From: CAYMJK01 sp043101635
GTDB lineage: Bacteria; Planctomycetota; Phycisphaerae; Phycisphaerales; UBA1924
Length of the DNA: 10,845 nt
Direction: 5' to 3'
Assembly (NCBI GenBank): GCA_043101635.1
Contig: JBICIE010000181.1
Coordinates: 1 to 10,845, forward strand
The notes below the pieces were generated by a model. That model was not told the DNA's origin, searched no databases, and saw only the letters and a list, made by a program, of their open reading frames with translations. A program made the position numbers and the translations under genes. Numbering within the stretch: the stretch's first letter is position 1; every line of letters starts with the position of its first letter. Shown piece after piece: positions 1 through 7,280 of this stretch.

Positions 1-486
1 TTGTGGCTGATGAAGTACACCAGCCACAACATCGCCCGCCAGGAGATCGTCGAGGGACGGCGCGAGTGGGTGCACCGCAAGGGCGCCACGCGGGCGTTTC
101 CGGGCGGGCATCACGCGCTCAAGGGCACGCCGTTCGAGCGGACGGGACATCCGATCCTGCTACCGGGCAACCCGCAGGCGGGCTCGGCGGTCATGGTCGC
201 CGACGCGGGCGCCGAGAAGTCGTGCTACAGCGTCAACCACGGCGCCGGACGCATCATGGGCCGCAAGGCCGCGGAGCGCACGCTGGATCAGCAGGCGATC
301 GACGCCTCGTTCGCCGCGCGCGACATCCTGACCAACTGCCGCACGTACCCGATCGACGAGGCGCCGGAAGCCTACAAGGACTTCGATGAGGTGCTGCGCT
401 CGGTGGAGGGGGCGGGGCTTGCGACGGAAGTGGCGCGGCTGCACGCCCGGTTTGTGATCAAGGATGGAGACAAGGCAGATGACTAG
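1..486 (+). CDS. rtcB: RNA-splicing ligase RtcB, C-terminal part (5' end outside window)
   Basis: RtcB joins RNA 2',3'-cyclic-phosphate or 3'-phosphate ends to 5'-OH ends in the cytoplasm, using GTP and Mn2+. The 161 residues seen are roughly the last third of the protein. The family marks run in order: the metal-site SHN at residues 8-10, the HRKGATRAF segment at about 25-33, the PGNPQAGSAVMVA loop at about 55-67, and HGAGR at 80-84, whose His is the guanylylated residue in the family. PEAYKDFDEV follows near 121-130. The tail KDGDKADD extends a little past the usual Lys-Gly ending. The reading frame is open to base 1 and the TTG there is an internal Leu codon, so the true start lies upstream. 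It overlaps rtcA by a few bases, the common rtcBA arrangement. All catalytic residues expected in this part are present, so nothing suggests decay. Confidence 0.93.
   Translation: MWLMKYTSHNIARQEIVEGRREWVHRKGATRAFPGGHHALKGTPFERTGHPILLPGNPQAGSAVMVADAGAEKSCYSVNHGAGRIMGRKAAERTLDQQAIDASFAARDILTNCRTYPIDEAPEAYKDFDEVLRSVEGAGLATEVARLHARFVIKDGDKADD
466..469 (+). promoter_or_regulatory. Ribosome binding site choosing the rtcA start
   Basis: GGAG lies 9 nt before the ATG at 479, inside the end of rtcB. The alternative ATG at 464 has AAGG directly abutting it, which is too close to act as a Shine-Dalgarno sequence. This favours 479 and coupling to rtcB translation. Confidence 0.55.
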
Positions 487-1507
487 CGCCGGCGTGATCG
501 AGCTCGATGGCGCCCTCGGCGAGGGGGGCGGGCAGATCCTGCGGACAGCGCTGGGGCTGTCGATGGTTACGGGCCGCGCCTGCCGCATCGAGAACATCCG
601 CGCCGGGCGGGCCAAGCCGGGGCTGCTGCGCCAGCATCTGACGGCGGTGCAGGCGGCGGCGCGGGTCAGCGGGGCTCAGGTTGAGGGCGCCGCCATCGGC
701 GCCGCGACGCTGACGTTTGCGCCCGGGCCGGTGACGTCGGGCGAGTACCACTTCGCGATCGGGACGGCCGGCAGCACCACGCTGGTGCTGCAGACGCTGC
801 TGCCCGCCCTGATCACGGCGCCGGCGCCATCGACCATCACGATCGAGGGCGGGACGCACAACACGCACGCGCCGAGCGTGCACTTCCTGGCGCGGGCGTT
901 CCTGCCGCTGCTGGAGCGGATGGGGCCCCGGGTGGAGCTGCGCCTGGAGCGGCACGGGTTCTATCCCGCCGGTGGGGGACGGATCGTTGCCAGCATCACA
1001 CCCTGCAAAGCGCTGAGGCCGCTGACGCTGCTCGAGCGCGGCGAGATCACCCAGCGGCGCGCCATCGCGACGGTGGCGGGCCTGCCCGGCGCGATCGCGA
1101 AGCGCGAACTCGCAGCCTTCGCGCAGCGACTGAACTGGCCCGATGATGCGCTGCGCATCGAGCGCCTTCCCGATCGGGTGGGGCCCGGCAACGTGCTCAG
1201 CGTCGAAGTCGGAGATGGCGTGGTGACCGAGGTCTTCACCGGCTTTGGACAGAAGGGAGTCTCGGCCGAGAAGGTCGGGGGCGATACGGCGGAGGAGGTC
1301 TGCGCCTATCTTGCCGGCGGCGCTCCGGTGGGACCATATCTCGCTGACCAGCTCATGGTCCCCATGGCGCTGGCAGGCGGGGGCGCACTGCGTACCGGTC
1401 CGCTCACCAGCCACGCCTCGACCAACGCGGCGGTCATCCGCCGCTTCCTGAGCGCCGATCTCCGATGCGAGAGCGAGGGGCGCCTCACGACGGTTACAGC
1501 GGGTTAG
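479..1507 (+). CDS. rtcA: RNA 3'-terminal phosphate cyclase RtcA
   Basis: RtcA converts an RNA 3'-phosphate to a 2',3'-cyclic phosphate using ATP through a His-AMP intermediate, making ends suited to RtcB or protecting 3' ends. From the ATG at 479 the protein is 342 residues, close to the roughly 340 of the E. coli enzyme. Visible marks are GEGGGQILR at residues 14-22, a KPGLLRQHLTAV segment, GGTHNTHAPSVHFL, HGFYPAGGG, and SHASTN near the C-terminus. The His of SHASTN, about residue 312, matches the adenylylated histidine of the family. An alternative in-frame ATG at 464 would add METRQ. I prefer 479 because GGAG at 466-469 sits 9 nt before it and the codon overlaps the rtcB end (stop at 484-486), which fits translational coupling. 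It converges with the dockerin array, whose last stop is 64 nt away. Confidence 0.95.
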   Translation: MTSAGVIELDGALGEGGGQILRTALGLSMVTGRACRIENIRAGRAKPGLLRQHLTAVQAAARVSGAQVEGAAIGAATLTFAPGPVTSGEYHFAIGTAGSTTLVLQTLLPALITAPAPSTITIEGGTHNTHAPSVHFLARAFLPLLERMGPRVELRLERHGFYPAGGGRIVASITPCKALRPLTLLERGEITQRRAIATVAGLPGAIAKRELAAFAQRLNWPDDALRIERLPDRVGPGNVLSVEVGDGVVTEVFTGFGQKGVSAEKVGGDTAEEVCAYLAGGAPVGPYLADQLMVPMALAGGGALRTGPLTSHASTNAAVIRRFLSADLRCESEGRLTTVTAG

Positions 1508-1571
1508 GTTCACCGCGCCGCGAGTGGAGCGATCCCGGTCATGGTTGTCAGGCGCTCGGCCGGTGGATTGC

Positions 1572-1745
1572 TCATGAACAGCCGATGGCGAACTCGCTCT
1601 GGAACTCAAGGAAGTCGAAGATGTCGAGAATCCCATCGCCGGTGAAATCGGCGATCGGATCGCCCCGGTTGAACGCCTTCAGGAACTCCAGGAAATCGAA
1701 CAGGTCGAGCAGGCCATCGCCGGTCATATCGACGCGGCAATCGCA
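1572..1745 (-). repeat. Dockerin-like tandem EF-type domain of gene E (ends GCS)
   Basis: Two calcium-loop repeats end the protein: DMTGDGLLDLFDF and DFTGDGILDIFDF, each followed by LEF. There is no Cys inside either repeat. Cys occurs only before the first loop (CDC) and at the penultimate position of the protein. Leu then Ile occupy loop position 10, so the two repeats differ there. Confidence 0.85.
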
Positions 1746-2984
1746 GGATGGCGACACGCTGAACAGAAAGGCGGCGCCATCGTCGATGCGCCGGTAGTCG
1801 TGCGCCGGCGCACCTGCAATCACCCGTCCTTCGTGCACATCGACGCTCGCTCCGAGGCGATCTCCGGTTGCGGCCGGATCGGTGACGAGTGGATCCAACT
1901 GGGCCCAGACGCCCGGCGCTCGGCGGAGAAACGGTATTGCGGCGCCGGCGCCTGGTGTACCGACCCCGGATCCAACGGCGCCGAGCACCACGAAGGCCCC
2001 GTCGATTGATGCGGAGTATCCCATCTGGGCGAACGCGCCCGCATCGTCGCTGACCAGTTTCTGCTCGAAGTACCACTGATGGATGGTCGGGAGGTACTGA
2101 TAAACGTACCCGCTGCCGGACTCGGCGCCCGTGTCGTCATCGCGCCGGGCCGTGATGACCGCACTGTTGCCATCCACCGCGCAAGCCCATCCGAACCACT
2201 CGCCCTGCTCCGCGTCGGAGGCCCAGACCTTCTGCTCGAAGATCCACGCTCCGCCGCTGTACCGGAAGAACGACGCGGATCCGGATTCGAACGGCTGAGA
2301 GGGACCGGCGTCTCTGGCAGCGCCCACCACCACGACGTCTCCGGATACCGCCACCGATCGACCGAACTGTGCGCCGGCCTCGCAGTCCGGATCCAGCAGC
2401 TTGGCCTCTTCGACCCACCGTGCGCCGTCGTATCTGAAGATGTACGCCGCGCCGGCGCTGGATGCAGGGGCGCCCCCGCAGCCGTCATCATCGCCGACGG
2501 CGCCCAGCACGATGACGTTGCCGTCGATGGCAACGGCCAGCGCTATGAAGTCATCCGGTTCGGCGGCTGCGGGGCTCAGCTTGGCTTCCTGCGACCACTC
2601 CGCGCCGTCAAAGCGGAACACATAGGCGGCGCCCCGGTCATCGGCATGGCGAGCCGCTCCGACAACGATCGTGTCGTTGCTCACATCAACGCTCTCGCCG
2701 AACCGATCGTGGGCCGCTCCATCCGATGGCGTCAGTCGGGCCTCTTCCACCCAGGCCCCGAGTGACTCCCGGAATACATATGCGCTTCCGGAGTCCTCGC
2801 CCAGCGGATCATCGAGATGGGCGCCGAGGACCGCAAGGCTGCCGTCAAGGCCGACCGATACGCCCTGCTCGTCTGCGGTGGACGACGCCGAGCCGACCAG
2901 GGCGTCGAGATAGCACTGTCCGGCCGCCGCCTGGCACAGGTGGACTGCCAGCATGAGAGCAGCGATCTGCGCGTGACGAGCCAC
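1572..2984 (-). CDS. Secreted seven-unit FG-GAP-like propeller with GC-ending dockerin (gene E)
   Basis: This predicted exported protein of 470 residues has no visible catalytic motif. The GTG at 2984 is chosen because AAGGAGG sits 5 nt upstream and it begins a clean signal peptide (Arg/His n-region, hydrophobic ALMLAV core, AAAG/Q cleavage near residue 22). A longer in-frame ATG at 3110 would start with charged, Ser/Arg-rich sequence inside gene D. Residues about 30-413 form seven units of the pattern FG-x-SV-x-V-x-G-x-x-VVVGA, then GSAYVFR and W-x-x-E-x-KL. This resembles FG-GAP/integrin-alpha blades, so one seven-bladed propeller is likely. Residues 414-470 are the tandem dockerin-like domain ending IGCS. 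Its loops start DMTGDG and DFTGDG, with Thr at loop position 3 where an acidic or Asn residue is usual. It is the last gene of the array, 61 nt after gene D. Substrate or partner is unknown. Confidence 0.88.
   Translation of the reverse strand: MARHAQIAALMLAVHLCQAAAGQCYLDALVGSASSTADEQGVSVGLDGSLAVLGAHLDDPLGEDSGSAYVFRESLGAWVEEARLTPSDGAAHDRFGESVDVSNDTIVVGAARHADDRGAAYVFRFDGAEWSQEAKLSPAAAEPDDFIALAVAIDGNVIVLGAVGDDDGCGGAPASSAGAAYIFRYDGARWVEEAKLLDPDCEAGAQFGRSVAVSGDVVVVGAARDAGPSQPFESGSASFFRYSGGAWIFEQKVWASDAEQGEWFGWACAVDGNSAVITARRDDDTGAESGSGYVYQYLPTIHQWYFEQKLVSDDAGAFAQMGYSASIDGAFVVLGAVGSGVGTPGAGAAIPFLRRAPGVWAQLDPLVTDPAATGDRLGASVDVHEGRVIAGAPAHDYRRIDDGAAFLFSVSPSCDCRVDMTGDGLLDLFDFLEFLKAFNRGDPIADFTGDGILDIFDFLEFQSEFAIGCS
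1746..2897 (-). repeat. Seven FG-GAP-like propeller units in gene E
   Basis: Units of about 50-60 residues alternate an FGxSVxV strand, a VVVGA strand, a GSAYVFR strand and a W-x-x-E-x-KL strand. I count seven. The fifth and sixth are the most degenerate (FGWACAV, MGYSASI), and the last lacks its W strand and runs straight into the dockerin. Confidence 0.75.
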
Positions 2985-2989
2985 GTTCG

Positions 2990-2996
2990 CCTCCTT
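2990..2996 (-). promoter_or_regulatory. Ribosome binding site of gene E
   Basis: AAGGAGG on the minus strand lies 5 nt upstream of the GTG at 2984. It is the strongest Shine-Dalgarno match in the array and decides the start against the upstream in-frame ATG at 3110. Confidence 0.8.
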
Positions 2997-3027
2997 CCTC
3001 ACAATCGGCCAGCGTCGCCCGTCGATT

Positions 3028-3039
3028 CCGGGATCCCGG
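3028..3039. other. Perfect 12-bp palindrome in the gene D/E gap
   Basis: CCGGGATCCCGG is fully self-complementary and starts 6 nt beyond the stop of gene D. As RNA it could form a short G/C stem with a tiny loop, perhaps slowing transcription or protecting the upstream 3' end. No U-tract follows, so I do not call it a terminator. A chance palindrome in GC-rich DNA is possible. Confidence 0.35.
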
Positions 3040-3045
3040 CCTCGG

Positions 3046-3213
3046 CTAGGAACACCCTGCCGCGAACTCGTTCTGGAACGCAAGGAAATCGAAGAAGTCG
3101 AGACCTCCATCTCCCGTGAAATCAGCCTTCAGGTCGCCGAGTGCGAACAGCGTCTGGAACGCAAGGAAGTCGAACAGATCCAGGCTGCCGCTGCCATCCA
3201 GATCGACGCGACA
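3046..3213 (-). repeat. Dockerin-like tandem EF-type domain of gene D (ends GCS)
   Basis: The repeats are DLDGSGSLDLFDFLAFQ and DFTGDGGLDFFDFLAFQ, 27 residues apart, with a Cys three residues before the first loop and AGCS at the end. Like gene E, the second loop has Thr at position 3 and the Leu after DF is coded CTT. Genes B and C use CTG there. Confidence 0.85.
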
Positions 3214-5373
3214 GGCGCCTTCTATGGGGAGCACGGCCAGGTTGGGCGTGTAGACGCCACCGAAGTGCCGGAACTGTTCTGCGAAGACGATCTCCTGAGC
3301 GGTTACGACCTGGAACCCGAGATGCTCTGGCCTCCAGTCCAGCGGCCTGATTTCCGGCAGCCGCAGCGCGGCGATGTCGTCCACAGGGTGGCCCCGGATC
3401 TCGCTCAGCCGGCCCCCGAGCAGGGTCAGCTCAGGGCCGACGGCGATCGACTCGACGATGTCGCCAGCGCCGAAGGCGAACTCCCAGAGCGACGCCGGCG
3501 CCAGCGTCCGGGCCGTCGGATCAGGGCCCTCGAAGACGGCCAGCCTCGGGCGCAGTTCGCCGCCGATGGCGTTGAAGGCGCCGCCGATCAGCAGTTTGTC
3601 CTGCCAGAAGGCAAGGGCCGCAACATCATCATCCGGCCCGGGATCCCACGCCGTGAGCTTCCCGGTCGCCGCCTCGAGCTGCGCGAGCTGCGCGCGAACC
3701 GCGGGCGGCGTGACCTGCTCGTAGCGCCCCAGCAGGTAGAGATAGTCGCGCTCCGGATCCGCCTCGAACGGCGTGCTGACGCCGGCGATGCTCCACACGG
3801 GCGACCCGGTCGCCTGATCCAGACCGTAGAGCGTTCTGTCGAAGGCGGCGATGAGATGGTCACGTGTGCGGCGGATCCGGCTGACGCCCAGCGAGCCGAT
3901 GCCGTGCTGGAAGGTCAGGTCGAGGGCGCCGCTCATGGGCGATACCGCGGCCAGTCCGTTGACCACGGCGCCGTCCACCTTCTCGAATGTCCCGCTGATG
4001 TAGATGCGCCCGCCCGCCGGGATGAGTCCGGTGACATAGAACTCCGGATCACCCTGCCGGCCCACCGCTGCCACGGTCCAGTCCAGCAGCTCTCCAGTGT
4101 CGAGATCCAGCGCAGCGAACCGGTTGCGCTTCTCCCCCCCGGCGATGATGAAGCCACCGCCGACGGCCACGGCGCCTCCCGCCGCGACCTGGACACGGGT
4201 ATCTTCTGAGCCCGTCGGCGCCTCGCGCGACAGCATCGGATCCCAGGGAAGCGTATCTCCAGTGACCGGATCGACCATGGCCACATCCCGGCGCGGATCG
4301 AGGTTGATCTGCTTGAAGACGCCGGCAATGACAAGCCCCTGATCGGTCATCGCAAGTGACTGGACTTCCGGATTGGAATCCGGGATGGAGATGTCAAACG
4401 GCAGGATGGCGGCGGAGACAGCGTCGATCGCCGCGATGTGGGTCCGCGTCTCACCGCCGATCCCAGGGAACTTGCCAGCTACGAACACAGAATCGCCATG
4501 CACCAGCAGGTCGGTCACGCGAGCTCCGGATGCGAACGTCACCGGGACCTTCCAGCCGGTCGCAAGCCCGCTCTCGGCGTCGACGGCGGCGACCTGCAGC
4601 CCGGTTGCCCCGCCGGGGAGCGCGAAGGTCCCGCCGAGATAGGCGGTCCCGCCGGCAACCTCGATGGCGGTGATGTGTCCGTCCGCCACCGGCTGCCAGG
4701 CGGAGAGCGTCAGGTCCGGCCCGTCGAATCGCGCAGCGCCCGGCCGCGGGGCGCCGGCGCTGCCGATCGTGTTGAAGTCCCCGGCGACATAGAGCCGGTC
4801 TCCCTCCGGCGCCAGGTCGATCACGAGGCCATCCGGCGCGGGATGCCACGGGAGTACTTCTCCGGTGGTTGGGTCGATCGCTGCGAGATTGTTCCTCACA
4901 AAGCCGTTGATGAACGAGAACCGACCAGCAACGATCAGCGCGTCGCCGAAGCGCTCGAGATCAAATATGTGCGGCGAGGCGCCGTCGAGGGTGACCGGCA
5001 CTTCACGAATGGAGCCATCGGAAGCGATGTGAACGATCCGTGTCGGCGTTCCACTCGGCAGAATCAGATCGCCGGCGACGAACCATCCGCCCGCGCCGTC
5101 GTCGACCAGAACCCGGATCTCGCCATCGAGACCGACCAATGGGCGCAGCGGCCTGGCGGTTTTTGCGTCGAACAGGGCGAAGGCTCCCGTCGGATATCCG
5201 AACTGGGTGAAGCCGCCTCCTCCGAGGTACATCGTGCGTCCATCGATTGCCACGACGCGGGGCGCCGCGTTCGGCGCCCACAGGTCGCTGCGCGGGGCGC
5301 CGCCGGGGACCTGTCCCGAGGCCGCCTGCAGCGCCGCGCTCAAGCCGGCGAGTATCGAGAGCGCCGATCGCAC
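3046..5373 (-). CDS. Secreted delta-60-like beta-propeller protein with GC-ending dockerin (gene D)
   Basis: This predicted exported protein of 775 residues has no recognisable catalytic site. The GTG start at 5373 has GGAGGA 7 nt upstream and opens a signal peptide (MRSALSILAG, Ala/Leu core) with likely cleavage at ASG/Q after residue 20. Residues about 30-715 are propeller-type repeats: a strand such as LYVAGDF or AYLGGTF, then GG, then NLAAIDPTTGEVLPWHP-like segments. The pattern x-x-AGxF...GG...AAxDxxTGxxLPWxP recalls delta-60/DUF5122 beta-propellers. About ten or more units suggest more than one propeller. Residues 721-775 hold the tandem dockerin-like domain ending AGCS, Cys-free inside both repeats. 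It follows gene C by 60 nt and precedes gene E by 61 nt. A carbohydrate-binding or scaffold role is possible, but nothing in the sequence proves it. Confidence 0.88.
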   Translation of the reverse strand: MRSALSILAGLSAALQAASGQVPGGAPRSDLWAPNAAPRVVAIDGRTMYLGGGGFTQFGYPTGAFALFDAKTARPLRPLVGLDGEIRVLVDDGAGGWFVAGDLILPSGTPTRIVHIASDGSIREVPVTLDGASPHIFDLERFGDALIVAGRFSFINGFVRNNLAAIDPTTGEVLPWHPAPDGLVIDLAPEGDRLYVAGDFNTIGSAGAPRPGAARFDGPDLTLSAWQPVADGHITAIEVAGGTAYLGGTFALPGGATGLQVAAVDAESGLATGWKVPVTFASGARVTDLLVHGDSVFVAGKFPGIGGETRTHIAAIDAVSAAILPFDISIPDSNPEVQSLAMTDQGLVIAGVFKQINLDPRRDVAMVDPVTGDTLPWDPMLSREAPTGSEDTRVQVAAGGAVAVGGGFIIAGGEKRNRFAALDLDTGELLDWTVAAVGRQGDPEFYVTGLIPAGGRIYISGTFEKVDGAVVNGLAAVSPMSGALDLTFQHGIGSLGVSRIRRTRDHLIAAFDRTLYGLDQATGSPVWSIAGVSTPFEADPERDYLYLLGRYEQVTPPAVRAQLAQLEAATGKLTAWDPGPDDDVAALAFWQDKLLIGGAFNAIGGELRPRLAVFEGPDPTARTLAPASLWEFAFGAGDIVESIAVGPELTLLGGRLSEIRGHPVDDIAALRLPEIRPLDWRPEHLGFQVVTAQEIVFAEQFRHFGGVYTPNLAVLPIEGACRVDLDGSGSLDLFDFLAFQTLFALGDLKADFTGDGGLDFFDFLAFQNEFAAGCS

Positions 5374-5380
5374 GTGTAAA

Positions 5381-5386
5381 TCCTCC
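5381..5386 (-). promoter_or_regulatory. Ribosome binding site of gene D
   Basis: GGAGGA on the minus strand ends 7 nt before the GTG at 5373. It supports GTG as the start and independent ribosome loading after the 60-nt gap behind gene C. No convincing -35/-10 promoter is visible in that gap. Confidence 0.75.
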
Positions 5387-5433
5387 GCGGTCGAGTGTTC
5401 GACTCTTGCCTCGGCCGACTCGGCGTACAGCCG

Positions 5434-5601
5434 CTAGGGGCACCCGGCGCCGAACGCGTTCTGAAAGCACAGAAAGTCGAAGATGTCAAGCACGCCACTG
5501 CCATCGCAGTCCGCCGCCGGGTCGCCGAGCGCGAACAGATTCTGAAAACACAGGAAATCGAAAATATCAAGAGTTCCGGAGCCATCGCAGTCCGCTGCGC
5601 A
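5434..5601 (-). repeat. Dockerin-like tandem EF-type domain of gene C (ends GCP)
   Basis: The repeats DCDGSGTLDIFDFLCFQ and DCDGSGVLDIFDFLCFQ are 27 residues apart. Both have Cys at loop position 2 and position 15, and Ile at position 10, making them the most symmetric pair in the array. Further Cys residues lie just before the first loop and at the penultimate position. Confidence 0.87.
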
Positions 5602-7113
5602 GGTATCGATGTGAATCTGATAGACGCCGTTCTCATGCAGCGTCTGAAAGCCGATGCCGACCGTTGCGATCCCGTCAACGGACAAGTCGAGGTTCTGCAT
5701 GGACGTCTCGAGTACTCGATCCAGTTGGTACGCGACGCGAATGGCGTCCATGATCCCCGGCTGGACTTCGATCACCTGACCCCGCGGCAGAACATGGAAT
5801 GGGTCGCCTTCAAAGGGAAAGTAGAACAGGCCGTTCAGGCTGCTGGAGCCATCTCGATACGGAAGCGTCACAAAGACACCCGATCGAGATACCTCAACGC
5901 GCGGCGCTCCGGTCCAGCCCACATGGACCCCCGAGCCTCCCGGCGTCGGATCGTCTTCCATTGCGAGCAGCCGAGGCGAACTGGCAGCAGGAAACCGCCA
6001 CAGCACTGAGCCGATCGAGGTGACGCCAGCTGCCACGATCGCGTCTCCGTTCGGGCCGATGGCCGCGGGAAATGTCGGCAGAAACGCGCCTGGCAGGCCG
6101 GGGGCCGGATCACCTTCGCGGATGATCAGTTCGACGGCGCCGGGCCGGCCGCGGAAGACAGCAGTGTCATTGGTGACTGTTACGCCCGATCCGCGCAACT
6201 GGGCCATGAACAGCACTTCGCCGGTCACGCTCACGAGCGGTTCGCGCGACAACTCGCCGTAGGAGATCCCCGGCAAGTCTGGCGCGGGCTCTCCCCAGAG
6301 CGCCAGCGGCTGAACCTCGCCGGTATCAACGTACCAGATGCCGTCTTCCGAGAAGCCGGTCACCGAACCGGTCACCGCGATCTCGCCGCCGGCGCCCAGT
6401 GTTGGCGCCCACAGAAGCCGGAAGATGTCCCCGGCGCCGGGCGCCGCATCGCCCTCGCGCAGCACGAGGCGCGGTTCCCCCGCCTTCGTGAGCCAGATCG
6501 TCCGGTCATTGGCCTGCGTGATCCCCGGCCCGTGGATGTCAACGAAGTAGCCAAACTCTCCGTCGTCAGTACGGCCAATAAGTGTTGCCTCAGTCCTGGC
6601 AAGCGAGGGATCACGTCCGAACTTGATGTCCGGCGGGAAGCCCGGAACAGGGTCGCCGTGCCGCATGACCTTCTTCAGCACGCCGTCCTGCCACGCCCAG
6701 ATACCGTACTGGTTGGTCTTCGTCACACTCGGTCCATCAACCTGTCCCTGGAAAAGCACTCGCCCCTCTGAAGACACGACGAATCGCCGGAGCGTGTAGG
6801 TGTAACTGACAAACTCCGTGCCCGGTTCTGTACCCGGCGCTTCCATGTGCTGGGCGGCAACGAGCTCCATCTCGCCACCGATCTCCGTGTACCAGAGCCC
6901 GAAGGTGTTGTAACCGCTCTTCTCGAGCACGTTGGCCCGAAGAACGACCTTCCTCCCATCCGGACTCTGTACCGCGTTCTCCACATCGATCAACTCCGCC
7001 TCCCGAGCAGGCAGCAGGTCGCCGGGATAGGCGATGCGCTCGGGCACGATCGGCTGGCCGTGCGCCAAGGGGGCGAGCAGAAAGACTGTCACAGGTGGTA
7101 TCCGGCGCTTCAT
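5434..7113 (-). CDS. Secreted GDPxPG-repeat protein with GC-ending dockerin (gene C)
   Basis: This predicted exported protein of 559 residues has unknown function. The ATG at 7113 shares its A with the TGA of gene B (TGATG) and opens a signal peptide, MKRRIPPVTVFLLAPLAHG/Q. An ATG at 7122 would add only MPV. The Shine-Dalgarno match is weak (GGGA 9 nt upstream), which fits translational coupling. The body repeats a unit with a GxxxF/GxxxV strand, a short loop, GIWxW-like residues and a closing element of the GDPxPG type: HGDPVPG, EGDAAPG, GEPAPD, EGDPAPG, DDPTPG. This resembles the tandem-repeat proteins annotated as DUF7453 or 'choice-of-anchor NxxGxxxARxxF' in planctomycetes and proteobacteria, from memory. 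The dockerin-like domain fills residues 505-559, with Cys in both repeats and the end AGCP. The stop precedes gene D by 60 nt. Confidence 0.87.
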   Translation of the reverse strand: MKRRIPPVTVFLLAPLAHGQPIVPERIAYPGDLLPAREAELIDVENAVQSPDGRKVVLRANVLEKSGYNTFGLWYTEIGGEMELVAAQHMEAPGTEPGTEFVSYTYTLRRFVVSSEGRVLFQGQVDGPSVTKTNQYGIWAWQDGVLKKVMRHGDPVPGFPPDIKFGRDPSLARTEATLIGRTDDGEFGYFVDIHGPGITQANDRTIWLTKAGEPRLVLREGDAAPGAGDIFRLLWAPTLGAGGEIAVTGSVTGFSEDGIWYVDTGEVQPLALWGEPAPDLPGISYGELSREPLVSVTGEVLFMAQLRGSGVTVTNDTAVFRGRPGAVELIIREGDPAPGLPGAFLPTFPAAIGPNGDAIVAAGVTSIGSVLWRFPAASSPRLLAMEDDPTPGGSGVHVGWTGAPRVEVSRSGVFVTLPYRDGSSSLNGLFYFPFEGDPFHVLPRGQVIEVQPGIMDAIRVAYQLDRVLETSMQNLDLSVDGIATVGIGFQTLHENGVYQIHIDTCAADCDGSGTLDIFDFLCFQNLFALGDPAADCDGSGVLDIFDFLCFQNAFGAGCP

Positions 7114-7115
7114 CA
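7111..7115 (-). promoter_or_regulatory. TGATG stop/start overlap of genes B and C
   Basis: The TGA ending gene B (7115-7113) shares one base with the ATG of gene C (7113-7111). Such overlaps usually couple translation by re-initiation. The codons for the terminal Gly-Cys-Pro of gene B occupy the bases where a ribosome binding site for C would lie. Confidence 0.8.
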
Positions 7116-7280
7116 CGGGCATCCCAGTCCGAATTCGTTCTGGAAACACAGAAAGTCGAAGAAGTCGATGATCCCGTCGCCATCGCAGTCGGCATGCGGA
7201 TCGCCAAGCGCGAAAGCGGTCTGGAAGCACAGGAAGTCGAAGAAGTCGAGTACGCCGTCGGCGTCGCAGTCGGCGTAGCA
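7113..7280 (-). repeat. Dockerin-like tandem EF-type domain of gene B (ends GCP)
   Basis: The repeats DCDADGVLDFFDFLCFQ and DCDGDGIIDFFDFLCFQ are 27 residues apart, both with Phe at loop positions 10 and 11. The second loop is the best match of all ten to a canonical D-x-D-x-D-G calcium loop. Long exact DNA matches to gene A lie at 7220-7247 and 7135-7163. Confidence 0.88.

Noticed and set aside
458..1636. Long open frame on the minus strand opposite rtcA (392 codons)
   Set aside because: It lies antisense to a clearly recognised RtcA, is rich in Arg/His/Gln low-complexity runs, and shows no family motif. Long antisense frames are expected in GC-rich DNA.
3265..4209. Plus-strand open frame opposite gene D (314 codons), with similar ones at 4438-5379 and 5395-6009
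   Set aside because: All are antisense to well-supported secreted proteins, have Arg/Asp/Ala-rich sequence without motifs, and are best read as shadows.
5390..5403. Small inverted repeat GTCGA-GTGT-TCGAC in the gene C/D gap
   Set aside because: A 5-bp stem in GC-rich DNA is easily found by chance, and no U-tract follows on the transcribed strand, so there is no support for a terminator or operator.
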